Positions 26,593 to 35,954 of a stretch of 64,000 nt of DNA are shown in pieces. The notes under the pieces are model-generated. The model did no database searches. It saw only the letters and a list, made by a program, of their open reading frames with translations, and was not told where the DNA came from. The DNA comes from Pseudomonas orientalis. GTDB lineage: Bacteria; Pseudomonadota; Gammaproteobacteria; Pseudomonadales; Pseudomonadaceae. The position numbers were made by a program, and so were the translations under genes. Each line of letters begins with the position of its first letter. Position 1 is the first letter of the stretch. Location: contig NZ_CP094351.1 of the NCBI RefSeq assembly GCF_022807995.1, positions 2,139,001 through 2,203,000 of the forward strand, written 5' to 3'.

Positions 26593-27762
26593 TCAGGGCC
26601 TGAACACCGCCCGCAAACACTCATCCGATTTCTCCTTAAACAACTTATACCCCTGCGCCCCGTCCTCCAGGCTCATCGGATGGGTCAGCAGATAAGCCGG
26701 GTCCAACTCACCTTTCTGAATATGCTCAAACAGGGTCGCTGCATAACGCTGACCCGGCTGCTGCCCAGATTTCAACGTCAGGGCCTTGTTGACGATCGCC
26801 CCCATGGGAAACTTGTCGAGCACCCCACCATAGACACCCACCACCGATACCGTCCCGCCTTTGCGACACGCGCGTATCGCCTGCCTGAGCACTGTGCCGC
26901 GTTCGGTGTGCAACCTGAGCAGTTGCTTGGCCTTGTCATAGGCATAATCGATTTCGGTGCCATGGGCCTCCATCCCCACGCAATCGATGCAACGGTCCGG
27001 CCCACGCCCGCCGGTCAGTTCCAGCAAGGCCTCATGCACATTGGTTTTCTCGTAGTTGATAGGGATCGCCTTGCCGCGCTCCTCGGCCAGGCGCAGCCGG
27101 TCAGGGTAGCGGTCGATGGCGATCACCCGTTCCGCGCCCAGAAGGTACGCGCTGCAAATGGCCATCTGGCCCACGCCGCCGCAACCCCACACCGCCACGG
27201 TATCGCCGGGCTGGATACCGGCATTGTCTGCGGCGAAGTAACCGGTGGGGGCTGCATCCGAAACAAACAGCGCCTGCTCGTCGCTGACGCCTTCGGGCAC
27301 CTTGAACAGGTTGACGTCGGCAAACGGTACCCGCACGTAGGTCGCGTGGCTGCCAGGGTAGCCACCGAAGGCATGGCTGTAGCCGAGGATGCCGCAGCAC
27401 GGTTGGCCGTACATCAGGTCTGTCGCCGACGGATTGGGGTTGGAGTTATCGCAGCAGGAAAAATCGCTGCGCTGGCACGGTTCGCAGTTGCCGCAGCCGA
27501 TGATCGAAATGGTCACCACCTTGTCACCCTGGTGCAGGTCGGTGATGCCCTTGCCGACCTCGACCACCTCGCCCATGAATTCGTGACCGATGATATCGCC
27601 CGGTTTCATGGCCGGTACGTAGCCGCCGAGCAGATGCAGGTCTGAACCGCACACAGAAGACAGGGTCACGCGAATGATCGCATCGCGCGGGTTAAGGATC
27701 GCCGGGTCGGGTACGTTATCGACCTGCAGCAGGTTTGGTGCTTGCCAAGTGAGTGCGCGCAT
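26593..27762 (-). CDS. Zinc-dependent alcohol/formaldehyde dehydrogenase-like protein
   Basis: A medium-chain dehydrogenase of 389 residues. The catalytic zinc site includes C38 (SVCGSD) and H60-E61 (GHE). A structural-zinc loop is present (CGNCEPCQRSDFSCC), and the NAD-binding motif is WGCGGVGQ. It resembles glutathione-independent formaldehyde dehydrogenase-type enzymes; the substrate is uncertain. It is translationally coupled to the upstream SRPBCC gene through TGATG. Confidence 0.87.
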   Translation of the reverse strand: MRALTWQAPNLLQVDNVPDPAILNPRDAIIRVTLSSVCGSDLHLLGGYVPAMKPGDIIGHEFMGEVVEVGKGITDLHQGDKVVTISIIGCGNCEPCQRSDFSCCDNSNPNPSATDLMYGQPCCGILGYSHAFGGYPGSHATYVRVPFADVNLFKVPEGVSDEQALFVSDAAPTGYFAADNAGIQPGDTVAVWGCGGVGQMAICSAYLLGAERVIAIDRYPDRLRLAEERGKAIPINYEKTNVHEALLELTGGRGPDRCIDCVGMEAHGTEIDYAYDKAKQLLRLHTERGTVLRQAIRACRKGGTVSVVGVYGGVLDKFPMGAIVNKALTLKSGQQPGQRYAATLFEHIQKGELDPAYLLTHPMSLEDGAQGYKLFKEKSDECLRAVFRP

Positions 27763-28595
27763 CAGTGAGGTCCTCCTTCAAGAGCGACGCCGGTTTTGAC
27801 GGTCGGGTGGTCGGTCGCCACCTCTTCGGCGGCGGCGTGTACGTAAAAAAAGTCGTCATCCTGTTCCGGTCTGAGGCGGTTGTTGCTGACCTCGCCGGTT
27901 TCCAGCTGCTGTTTCACAGCCTGCAGTGCATTGAGCAAGGCTTTGTCGCTGAACAGGCTGATTGCCCGCGCCAGGCCATAGCCCAATTTGCCCATGGCCG
28001 GCTTGCACACCACCACCGCTTTGACTTGAGTGCCACGGCCAGCGGGGGCAGGGGTGAGCGAGACGGTAATGTCGTGCGCCCAGCGCGCATCGCCCGGGGT
28101 TTTCCAATGCAACACCGAGGGTTCCTGCGATTGGGTCTGGATCAAGGTGCACTGCACGCGCTTTCCGGCCGGGGCGCGGAGCGTCCAGAGCGTGGTGTCC
28201 GGTGCAAGCTGTTCGACACTGTCGACCCAGCGCAGCAGCGGGCCGATCTGCTCGGGCCGGGCGAGGAAGGCAGACACTTCCTCAAGCGGGCGTGCAATCG
28301 TGATACTGCGTGTGATCGCCTCGCTGATCGGCCAGTGATGTTCGCGACTGAACTGTTGTTCGAACGGCGTTGGCGTCAGCGCTTGCTTGAGCGAGCAATG
28401 GCCGGCGTAACCGCGAAATACGGCGTAGGCGCCCGCCGCACTGTGCAATGCGCCGCCCAGTCCGCCTTTGCGCCAGCCTTGCAGCAGCAGGGCAGCGCCG
28501 GCCGTCAACGAAAGCGCGCGTTCAGCCTTGGTCAGCGTGCCGCGTCGGTGGGTGTCTTGAGGGGTGTGGTTGGCTATCAGGGGTTGCTCGGGCAT
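27762..28595 (-). CDS. SRPBCC-family protein with an N-terminal membrane segment
   Basis: The protein has 277 residues. Residues 30-60 form a hydrophobic, DUF2892-like region (ALSLTAGAALLLQGW). An SRPBCC/cyclase-type domain follows (SITIARPLEEVSAFLARPEQIGPLLRWVDSVEQL), a fold that binds hydrophobic ligands. It forms an operon with the dehydrogenase gene downstream (TGATG overlap). The function is unknown. Confidence 0.8.
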   Translation of the reverse strand: MPEQPLIANHTPQDTHRRGTLTKAERALSLTAGAALLLQGWRKGGLGGALHSAAGAYAVFRGYAGHCSLKQALTPTPFEQQFSREHHWPISEAITRSITIARPLEEVSAFLARPEQIGPLLRWVDSVEQLAPDTTLWTLRAPAGKRVQCTLIQTQSQEPSVLHWKTPGDARWAHDITVSLTPAPAGRGTQVKAVVVCKPAMGKLGYGLARAISLFSDKALLNALQAVKQQLETGEVSNNRLRPEQDDDFFYVHAAAEEVATDHPTVKTGVALEGGPH

Positions 28596-28684
28596 TTTCC
28601 AGTCCTCCTACGGGTGTGTTTTCGGTAGAAAATCCTGCGCCGTTTGAGGTTCCAGTGCATTTCACGATGGGGAGATGAAAGGTA

Positions 28685-28930
28685 TCAGGGCGGATATCGA
28701 TCATCGCTGTCAGTGGTTGGGGATTCATTCAGAAGCCCCCGCGGCGGCATGCGCCGACGTGCGAAATCGTCCCACCGCTCGGGCTCACGTTGTTCACCGC
28801 AGCGCATGCACACATAGACAGTCGGGTCCAAACCCAAATAGTAACCCTTGCGTATATAAGGATGAGCGCAGGTATCTGGCCGATAGCGTTGGCCAGTCCG
28901 AACAGACCGTCTAGCCATATAAGTTGCCAT
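28685..28930 (-). CDS. Small hypothetical protein with a Cys pair
   Basis: The product has 81 residues, with DTCAHPYIRKGYYLG and YVCMRCGEQ suggesting a single CxxC metal site. The ATG falls immediately after a terminator hairpin and has no good ribosome-binding site, so either the start or the gene itself is uncertain. It is retained because of its non-random composition. Confidence 0.4.
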   Translation of the reverse strand: MATYMARRSVRTGQRYRPDTCAHPYIRKGYYLGLDPTVYVCMRCGEQREPERWDDFARRRMPPRGLLNESPTTDSDDRYPP

Positions 28931-28931
28931 G

Positions 28932-28957
28932 AAAAAAAGCCCGCACTAAGTACGGGC
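28932..28957 (-). terminator. Rho-independent terminator (minus strand)
   Basis: On the - strand the stem GCCCG/CGGGC, with a partly paired middle, is followed by seven T residues. It would stop leftward transcription just before the 81-aa frame, which argues against that frame being expressed from further upstream. Confidence 0.65.
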
Positions 28958-29155
28958 AAGACAGGAGTTTTTACCAAGAGCCTGGAGTGAACAGACTCAC
29001 TATTGAGAATCAAAAAATCGCGGACGGTTTATTTTCTTTTAGGGGACTGCCGACGAGTGGTCGTTTGCTGCTGAAAATGCAAAATCTGTCATTTGGATTG
29101 GAAAAATTCTGAACCTTCATTCTGCTCAAATACCAAAAAATCAGAAGGAGCAGTT

Positions 29156-29425
29156 ATGAAAAATTCTTTATATATCATTGAATACGACTATCACAAAGAG
29201 CCGAAGTCTTTCATTATAAGGGCGGAAGTCATGAATAATGCGGAAGCCTGGCATTGGGCATGTTGCGATGCGGGAATCGGGGTGATACCAAGGTCGCGTA
29301 ATGAAAGAATCAAGCGAATAAGCAAGCCTCTCGCTGAGCGCTACGGGCTTGAAAACGTAAGATGGCGTCCATCCGGCAGTGTTCCGTTTGTTGCACAACC
29401 TTATGTGCCGCCGCCACCCGAATGA
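29156..29425 (+). CDS. DUF6555-like protein 1
   Basis: The protein has 89 residues from ATG 29156, preceded by AGAAGGAG. The segment SFIIRAEVMNNAEAWHWACC, followed by DAGIGVIPR, is shared with the 85-aa protein at 44352-44609, so they are paralogues. I recall this as DUF6555, mostly restricted to Pseudomonas; the function is unknown. The conserved Trp and Cys residues suggest a compact fold. It is monocistronic. Confidence 0.75.
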   Translation: MKNSLYIIEYDYHKEPKSFIIRAEVMNNAEAWHWACCDAGIGVIPRSRNERIKRISKPLAERYGLENVRWRPSGSVPFVAQPYVPPPPE

Positions 29426-29479
29426 ATGCCTATTTAGTTGTATGCATGCATTCGAGCAGTTAAAGATTGGTTTAAATTT

Positions 29480-29689
29480 CTACTGTTTACCACGCCGCTC
29501 CTGAAGTGTGTATAACTTCAGGACGCTGCGCTGAAGTGCCTCTTTCATCAGCTCGGCTGAATATGTGTGCCTGCACGTCGGGCAGAGCATTTCCGACGCG
29601 GTCGACACCAGGTATGCAGGTTCTGCGCTGGTCGGTTCATAGGGCTGTTTGCATTGAACGCAACGGCGGTTCGCTTCTGAGTCTGGCAC
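29480..29689 (-). CDS. Small zinc-ribbon-like protein
   Basis: The product has 69 residues with two CxxC knuckles (RCVQCKQ and LCPTCRH) about 25 residues apart, so it probably binds one zinc ion. The start is GTG, with GGGAGG 7 bp upstream. No known family is recognised. It converges with the DUF6555-like gene. The 175 bp up to 29864 hold no other gene. Confidence 0.6.
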   Translation of the reverse strand: MPDSEANRRCVQCKQPYEPTSAEPAYLVSTASEMLCPTCRHTYSAELMKEALQRSVLKLYTLQERRGKQ

Positions 29690-29864
29690 ATCGGTTCCTC
29701 CCTGAGTGGAATGCCACCATTCATGATCAGGCGGATGTTTTCAACCAATAAACGTGCGAATTTCAAACAAGCGCTTAGTTGATGTTTCTGTGCCAGTATC
29801 GCAATCGAGCAGGGGGCGCCCAGCAGTTGTTCGTCAATTCTGGGCTTTCCATGGTTCGGGTGCG

Positions 29865-30416
29865 TCAGGAGTGAATGAAGCTGCTCACAAACTCTGCCTT
29901 GATGACGGGCAGCTCAATGGCGTGGATCAGGCCGGCGGCCATTGCCTGGTGGGGGTCGAGAATGCGCGGTGCGGCGATCAGGTACTTTTCCGTTTCCAGT
30001 GTTTCGCTGGCACCGGCAGTACGTTCGGCCACGATGCGGGCATACAGCTGCAAATCATAATCAAGGCTCATCGCGTATTCGGACATGCGTGAATGATCGA
30101 CTGCGCCTTGCACATGCCAATGGAACGGATGGAACAGGAACTTGCTGTGAATGCAGGCAGTCCGGCGCTCGCCAGCGAGAAAGATGATGTTGCCCATCGA
30201 CTCCACCGTGCCCAGGTTATGGGTATGCACAGGGATCGGCAGGGACAGCAGGAAGTTGTACATCGTGAACCCGTAACTGCATTCACCGCCCATGGTCGCG
30301 ATGTTCAAGACCAGGCCCGAGGCATCCTGCTGCACGGCAAGCGAGGCTTTTTCGATCAATTGGCTGCAGGTTGACGCAGTGACAGGGCCGGTGAAATTAA
30401 TAATGTGTAAAGGCAT
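29865..30416 (-). CDS. ClpP-like serine protease
   Basis: The protein has 183 residues from the ATG at 30416, with GAGGGA upstream; a longer frame was rejected. ClpP/crotonase fold features are visible: MGGECSYGF supplies the oxyanion-type loop, TVESMGN supplies nucleophile S73, and FHPFHWH supplies the His (H96 or H99). It is an orphan copy not next to clpX and lies just 3' of a KGG gene. It is probably an accessory self-compartmentalised protease with stress expression, but its targets and ATPase partner are unknown. Confidence 0.75.
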   Translation of the reverse strand: MPLHIINFTGPVTASTCSQLIEKASLAVQQDASGLVLNIATMGGECSYGFTMYNFLLSLPIPVHTHNLGTVESMGNIIFLAGERRTACIHSKFLFHPFHWHVQGAVDHSRMSEYAMSLDYDLQLYARIVAERTAGASETLETEKYLIAAPRILDPHQAMAAGLIHAIELPVIKAEFVSSFIHS

Positions 30417-30436
30417 GGTGTCCCTCATCAATGAAA

Positions 30437-30459
30437 GCAGGGGAGCCAGGCTCCCCTGC
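30437..30459. terminator. Intergenic hairpin between the KGG gene and the ClpP-like gene
   Basis: The 9-bp stem GCAGGGGAG/CTCCCCTGC closes on a 5-nt loop. It lies between two minus-strand genes separated by 53 bp and lacks a T-run, so it may reduce read-through from the KGG gene rather than stop it. Confidence 0.55.
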
Positions 30460-30469
30460 ATCAAGCACA

Positions 30470-30820
30470 TCAGCTGTTGCGGCCGCCGCCATGGCTGTGT
30501 TCGCCGCCTTTACGTCCGGCTTCGGAGGCTTTCTCCCGGTCGTTGGCGAAGTTGCCGCCACTGTTCTGGCCGCCTTTGCGGCCGGCCTCGGAGGCGCGTT
30601 CGGGATCATTCTTGAAGTTCCCGCCGCTGTTCTGGCCGCCTTTGCTACCGGCTTCGGCAGCGCGCTCAGGGTCATTCTTGAAGTTCCCTCCACTGTTTTG
30701 GCCGCCCTTGCTGCCGATCTCTTGATAGAACTCTTTGTCATGAGAGGCCGACGTGGCTTCGCCACCTTTTTTACCGGCTTCATTGACGCTCATTTGGCCT
30801 TGTTTGTCTTGAGTACTCAT
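30470..30820 (-). CDS. KGG-repeat stress protein 2 (multi-repeat)
   Basis: The protein has 116 residues with four tandem units of the KGGQNSGGNFKNDPERAAEAG type. Units two and three (FKNDPERA) differ from the last one (FANDREKA). The N-terminal section SVNEAGKKGGEATSASHDK is also a degenerate unit. It is extremely hydrophilic and probably disordered. Unit copy number varies compared with the two 58-60-residue paralogues, which fits expansion by tandem duplication. Confidence 0.9.
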   Translation of the reverse strand: MSTQDKQGQMSVNEAGKKGGEATSASHDKEFYQEIGSKGGQNSGGNFKNDPERAAEAGSKGGQNSGGNFKNDPERASEAGRKGGQNSGGNFANDREKASEAGRKGGEHSHGGGRNS

Positions 30821-30906
30821 GTTCAGTTACCTCGTCGTTATGTCGGTTATACAACGTTCATTCCGATCTTTCACGTAACTTACACTCAATCGTGCGGGCG
30901 CACGGG

Positions 30907-31095
30907 CTATAAGTTTCTCTCGCACAATGGTGGCGTTTTTGGCGCGCCGACAGTTGCTTCAGCTAGTTCAGCAGCTTGTTGGCGTTCGTAACACGGCGTT
31001 GTATTAGAACCTGCGCCGGCTTTTGCCTCGGTGCGCACTTCCACCATTGATCTGTGATGCAACTCGCCACGCTGATAATCAATTGACGCTCGCAT
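30907..31095 (-). CDS. Possible small protein, 62 aa
   Basis: An ATG at 31095 has AAGGG about 9 bp upstream. The product has no recognisable family. It lies between two KGG genes on the same strand, 15 bp after the stop of KGG gene 3. It may be a genuine small gene or chance. Confidence 0.35.
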   Translation of the reverse strand: MRASIDYQRGELHHRSMVEVRTEAKAGAGSNTTPCYERQQAAELAEATVGAPKTPPLCERNL

Positions 31096-31110
31096 GATTA
31101 ATGCCCTTCG

Positions 31111-31287
31111 TTATGACTTGCGTCCACCGCCGTGGCTGTTCTGGCCACCTTTACGGCCCGCTTCCGACGCTTTTTCGCGGTCATTGGCAAAATTGCCACC
31201 CGATGCCTGGCCGCCTTTCTTACCCGCCTCCGACGCTTTCTCACGATCGTTAGCGAAGTTGCCAGGGTTTTTATTGCTAGTGGTCAT
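31111..31287 (-). CDS. KGG-repeat stress protein 3
   Basis: I read a 58-residue product, nearly identical to KGG protein 1 (it starts MTTSNKNPGNFANDREK and ends GGQNSHGGGRKS). It has two KGG repeats. GGAG precedes the ATG. Upstream DNA also resembles that of KGG gene 1, so the whole gene with its leader was probably duplicated. Confidence 0.9.
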   Translation of the reverse strand: MTTSNKNPGNFANDREKASEAGKKGGQASGGNFANDREKASEAGRKGGQNSHGGGRKS

Positions 31288-31500
31288 AACAATACTCCAA
31301 GTTCAGTTGTCGTTTCGCTAGTTGCCCATTAATGCAACGGACATCTACTCCGATAAGAGCAAGCGGCCAGATGTTTTGAAATTTTTTCAAAATGGCGATG
31401 AACGGTAGTGCGCAGCGAGAAACTTGTACAAGGTGGCTGTTTGTGCGCCGCTTCGTATAACTTTTTAACTTGAGTTGATATTGAAATAATGGCGTTGCCT
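31288..31500 (-). promoter_or_regulatory. Conserved upstream/leader region of KGG gene 3
   Basis: Blocks shared with 14396-14640, on the + strand, include CTAGTTGCCCATTAATGCAA, CATCTACTCCGATAA, GGCGATGAACGGTA, TTGTACAAG and CGCCGCTTCGTATAA. On the - strand the last reads AAAGTTATACGAAG, a plausible -10 (TATAC). The region from 31501 to 31715 contains no gene that I can see. Confidence 0.55.
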
Positions 31501-31715
31501 GCCAACGGGCTTAGTTACACGTATGCGGTGCGAAACGGGATAACAGCGTTATCTGGGCCTGGCGCCTTCTCGAAACGGCGCCTGCCGATACCCACTCTGT
31601 TGCTGCGGCCCCGCCGGACTGCTTGTATGCTTGCGCCCCGGAACCGGTGGCCCCTGTGAGTACCGACGTTCGAATGATGGCTGGAGCGGAAACCGGACTT
31701 CCTTAAGGTGCTGAC

Positions 31716-33215
31716 GTGAAGCGTGATACCCGTCTTGTGATGCTTTTGCTGTTGGTGATCGGCTGTTCCCTGACGTCATTGACGATCTGGAAGGTCCTGT
31801 CTTCCCGCGAGCGGGCGCTGGCGGAAGTGGACGTGCACGGCTTGAACCTGACCCAGGGGCTCACTACCTACACCGAAGGCATCGTGCGGCAAAGCGCGCT
31901 GATCTTGCTGGGGCTGGTCGAGCGCCTGGAAACCGATGGCAGTGGTCCGGCGCAGATCGAGCGCATCAGCACGTTGATCCGTCGACAACAGCCGTTGATG
32001 CCGCAACTGAGCGGTATCACTATCTACGACCGCCAGGGCGGTTGGCTGATGTCCTCCAACCGCTTGATTCCGGCGGGTGCCAACAGCAGCGCACGCGCCT
32101 ATTTCATCCATCATCGCGACGATCCGAGCCGTGAGCCCTTCATCGGCCCGCCGATTCAGAGCCATACCAACCGCGAGTGGGTGGTGACCATCAGCCGTCG
32201 TTTCGATGACGCGGCCGGCAACTTTGCCGGGGTGGTGGCCGTGACGCTGGGGGTGGAAAACTTTCTGCGGGTGTTCGGCAAACTCGATGTCGGCCAGGAC
32301 GGTGCGATCGGTTTGTCTTACACCGACGGCACCTTGCTGGTGCGCTACCCCTTCCGCGAGCAGGACATGGGGCGCAACTTTTCCAAATCACCCATCTATT
32401 CTCAGTATCTGGTCGACCGCTCCGTCGGCACCGCTTCGTACACCTCGAGTCTGGATGGAGTAGAGCGCCTGTATGCCTTCCGCAAAAGCGAAAGCCTGCC
32501 GCTGATCACTACCGTTGCCCTGGGCAAACAAGAGTCGCTGGCGGCCTGGCGCATGGAAGCGGCGTTATCGGCGGTGGTGGTGGCGGGGCTGCTGGGGCTG
32601 ACCGGCTTGATCGGCTGGTTCCTGATCCTCGATATCCGCCGGCGGACCCTGGTTGAAGAGGCGCTGCGTATCGCCCAGCAACAGTTGCTTGATTCCAACC
32701 GGCAGCTTGAATTGCTGGCGCTGAAGGACGCACTGACCGGCCTGGCCAACCGTCGCTGCTTCGATGACACCCTGGCCCTGGAAGCGCGCCGGGCTCAGCG
32801 CGATGGCACTTCATTGGCGTTGTTGATGATCGATATCGACTATTTCAAGCGCTACAACGATGCACTGGGGCATGTTGCTGGCGATGCCTGCCTGCAGAGG
32901 GTCAGCCAATCGCTGGAAACCTGTGTGCGCCGGCCTTCGGACCTGGTGGCGCGTTACGGCGGAGAGGAAATAGCCATCATCATGCCCGCGACCGACAGCG
33001 AAGGCGCGGCGGTGGTGGCGCAATTGATCATTGATCGGTTGCTGCGGGAAAACATCGAACATCCGGGCAGCCCGTTCGGGCGTGTGAGTGTGAGTATCGG
33101 CGTTGCGGCGGCGGCGGGTATTCAACTGGAACCTGTGCTTGGCTTGGTCGAAGCGGCGGACAGGGCGCTTTATGGGGCGAAGTCGGCCGGGCGCAATGGA
33201 TTTGCGCTGAGTTGA
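31716..33215 (+). CDS. Membrane-bound diguanylate cyclase (GGDEF)
   Basis: The protein has 499 residues. Membrane helices at about 8-26 and 283-304 flank a periplasmic dCache-like sensor domain (SNRLIPAGANSSARAYFIHHR, ISRRFDDAAGNFAGVVAVTL). The GGDEF domain has the active signature GGEEI (415-419). An RxxD inhibitory site (R406-D409) lies five residues before it, so feedback control by c-di-GMP is expected. It makes c-di-GMP in response to an external ligand, which is unknown. Confidence 0.93.
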   Translation: MKRDTRLVMLLLLVIGCSLTSLTIWKVLSSRERALAEVDVHGLNLTQGLTTYTEGIVRQSALILLGLVERLETDGSGPAQIERISTLIRRQQPLMPQLSGITIYDRQGGWLMSSNRLIPAGANSSARAYFIHHRDDPSREPFIGPPIQSHTNREWVVTISRRFDDAAGNFAGVVAVTLGVENFLRVFGKLDVGQDGAIGLSYTDGTLLVRYPFREQDMGRNFSKSPIYSQYLVDRSVGTASYTSSLDGVERLYAFRKSESLPLITTVALGKQESLAAWRMEAALSAVVVAGLLGLTGLIGWFLILDIRRRTLVEEALRIAQQQLLDSNRQLELLALKDALTGLANRRCFDDTLALEARRAQRDGTSLALLMIDIDYFKRYNDALGHVAGDACLQRVSQSLETCVRRPSDLVARYGGEEIAIIMPATDSEGAAVVAQLIIDRLLRENIEHPGSPFGRVSVSIGVAAAAGIQLEPVLGLVEAADRALYGAKSAGRNGFALS

Positions 33216-33227
33216 TCGCGATCCAAC

Positions 33228-33490
33228 GGTGGGAGGGGGCAATCCCCAATGCCAGTCAGTAAGCGAACGAAATGCTCAAGGTAGCGAAGTTCAAATGTGG
33301 GAGGGGCTTGCCCCCGATGGCGGCCTCAGGGCCGACCAGGATGTTGGATCATATCGAGTACATATCCGTTTTCTGCGGTAACGGCTACTTAGGGTTCCGC
33401 TTTTACAGCGGCTCACTTTTGAAAAGCGCAAAAGTAAGCAAAACGCTCTTGCCCCACCACTCGGCACCTCGCTAATGCTCGGTGTGCCCT
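33228..33490 (+). repeat. REPs and left part of long structured repeat, copy 5
   Basis: A degenerate REP (33229) and a GI REP (33296-33318) precede the repeat, which runs to GGTGTGCCCT at 33490. There the IS110-family element begins. The remainder of the copy resumes at 34602. Copy 2 (18541-18560) shows the uninterrupted sequence. Confidence 0.9.
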
Positions 33491-33506
33491 TGTAAGATTA
33501 TTTTCA

Positions 33507-34586
<1,080 letters not shown>

Positions 34587-34601
34587 ATTTCGACACGGTT
34601 G

Positions 34602-34800
34602 CTCTCTCCGGCTTGAATCCGTGGGCCGCCGCACTGGGCCATCCATGGCCCAGTGCGGCTAACCCGGCGTCCTGCCGGGTTGCCCACGGATTCAAGCCTG
34701 CGTTCGGCCAGCGTGGTTTAACGGGGCGCCTAAGATCAAAAGCAAGATCAAGATCAAGGGCGACTCGCTGCGCATCGTGGTTAGCGTTGGGCGCTGCAGC
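34602..34800 (+). repeat. Right part of long structured repeat, copy 5
   Basis: The sequence continues copy 5 from CTCTCTCCGG. The second hairpin is a perfect 14-bp stem, GCCGCACTGGGCCA with TGGCCCAGTGCGGC. The third hairpin (AACCCGGC/GCCGGGTT) and the right outer arm are intact. Two GATCAA units follow. Confidence 0.9.
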
Positions 34801-34829
34801 GTTGTGTCGATACCCATGGGCATGCCCTC

Positions 34830-34929
34830 TGTAGGAGCGAGCTTGCTCGCGAAAAACGTCAACGATAACGCGTGCTTCCTGAATGAACGCGGTGCCTGTG
34901 AGTTTTTCGCGAGCAAGCTCGCTCCTACA
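34830..34929. repeat. REPIN, GTAGGAGCGAGCTTGCTCGCG type
   Basis: This REPIN is nearly identical to 26083-26182, also in the spacer (AACGTCAACGATAACGCG). It directly follows copy 5 of the long repeat. The DNA to 34987 contains no gene. Confidence 0.9.
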
Positions 34930-34987
34930 AAAAGCATTGACTGACTGGATTAGGGCGAGCCCCACATTGACCTTGCTCTGCTCCAGC

Positions 34988-35206
34988 TCAATCGGCACAT
35001 GCCAGGGCAGACCGGCGGTTGCCGAGCTTGCGCAAGTGCTCAACCGGTGTGTTTGCCATCGCTTCTTCATGCAGGGCGGTCTCAAGCGCTTCCAGGTGCC
35101 GCGAAAGGATCTTTACCGAGCCGCTCGGGTTGGCAGGGTCGAACGGGATCTTGCCGTTGGCGACCAGCACCATCGCCAGCTCCCAGGCCTGCTTTGAGGT
35201 GTTCAT
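34988..35206 (-). CDS. Hypothetical protein, 72 aa
   Basis: The ATG at 35206 has GGGAGG 7 bp upstream and overlaps the stop of the preceding gene by one base (TGATG). The product is soluble and mostly helical (SKQAWELAMVLVANGKIPF, then SVKILSRHLEALETALHEEAM). The family is unknown. It is co-transcribed with the 100-aa gene. Confidence 0.7.
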   Translation of the reverse strand: MNTSKQAWELAMVLVANGKIPFDPANPSGSVKILSRHLEALETALHEEAMANTPVEHLRKLGNRRSALACAD

Positions 35207-35508
35207 CACGCCACCTCCCGTTCACGGATGACAACCTTCACACCCTCATTATTGGCCACGCTGGATGCGGGCGTCGGGAAATGCGTGTTGAGCACACCCA
35301 GATGCTCGATCGCTTCACGAAACAGCGCTTCGGCCTTGGCGCGCAGGCGCAGGTATTGATCGAACTTTTCGCTGTCGAAATCGGCGCGCTCCAGCAGGTC
35401 GAATGCGCTGCGGCTGAGGGCGTTGGCCTCATCGAACAGCTTCTGGTTCTGCTCCATCGCCAGTTGGCGGCAGGCCATCCGTTTTGCGTAGGTGTCGGTG
35501 TGGTGCAT
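35206..35508 (-). CDS. Hypothetical protein, 100 aa
   Basis: A helical protein with a coiled-coil look (QNQKLFDEANALSRSAFDLL, KFDQYLRLRAKAEALFREAI). It is the first gene of a two-gene operon with the 72-aa protein. The ATG is preceded by AGAAGGA. I do not recognise a family. The 211 bp between it and the divergent gene at 35720 contain A/T-rich promoter DNA only. Confidence 0.7.
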   Translation of the reverse strand: MHHTDTYAKRMACRQLAMEQNQKLFDEANALSRSAFDLLERADFDSEKFDQYLRLRAKAEALFREAIEHLGVLNTHFPTPASSVANNEGVKVVIREREVA

Positions 35509-35719
35509 GGCGTAAATCCTTCTTCAACAGGTTCCGATAAGGCTGTGACCGGCCTGAAAAGCGACGGTATCAATTTGGTTGCCTCTGAAATATTGATCAA
35601 TTCAACGATTCAGTTCCGTCGCAACTATCGTTTTTTTAGATTCAGCGCCTGCCTGTCGAAAAATTCTGAACCCTGGGGACGTCCGGTAAACCTAATGTTT
35701 CATAACCGGGAGGTGCACC

Positions 35720-35941
35720 ATGGAAACCATGTATTTCTGGATTGGCCTGATGATCATCCTGCTGTTGCTCGACCTGTGGGTCCTCAACAGCGTATGGCGT
35801 AGCGAAAACTCTTCGGGGAGCAAGGCAGGCTGGAGCGCCGTGGTGGTCCTGCTGCCGTTCCTGGGAGCAGTGATATGGGCCGTGTCCGGCCCGCGCGGCG
35901 TGACCAAGGGACCGTCTTCGCCGGAGCACAGCAAGGGCTGA
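35720..35941 (+). CDS. PLDc_N-type small membrane protein
   Basis: The product has 73 residues with two membrane helices (FWIGLMIILLLLDLWVLNSV and AVVVLLPFLGAVIWAVSG), separated by a short polar turn. The pattern LPFLGAVIW-x-x-x-GPR matches the PLDc_N domain (phospholipase D N-terminal, PF13396), which also occurs as stand-alone proteins. It is the first gene of a three-gene set. Confidence 0.78.
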   Translation: METMYFWIGLMIILLLLDLWVLNSVWRSENSSGSKAGWSAVVVLLPFLGAVIWAVSGPRGVTKGPSSPEHSKG

Positions 35942-35954
35942 AAGAGGGCGGGAC

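Noticed and set aside
30907..31095. Possible toxin-antitoxin pairing with KGG genes
   Set aside because: No toxin family is recognisable, and the KGG family has an established stress-protein character.
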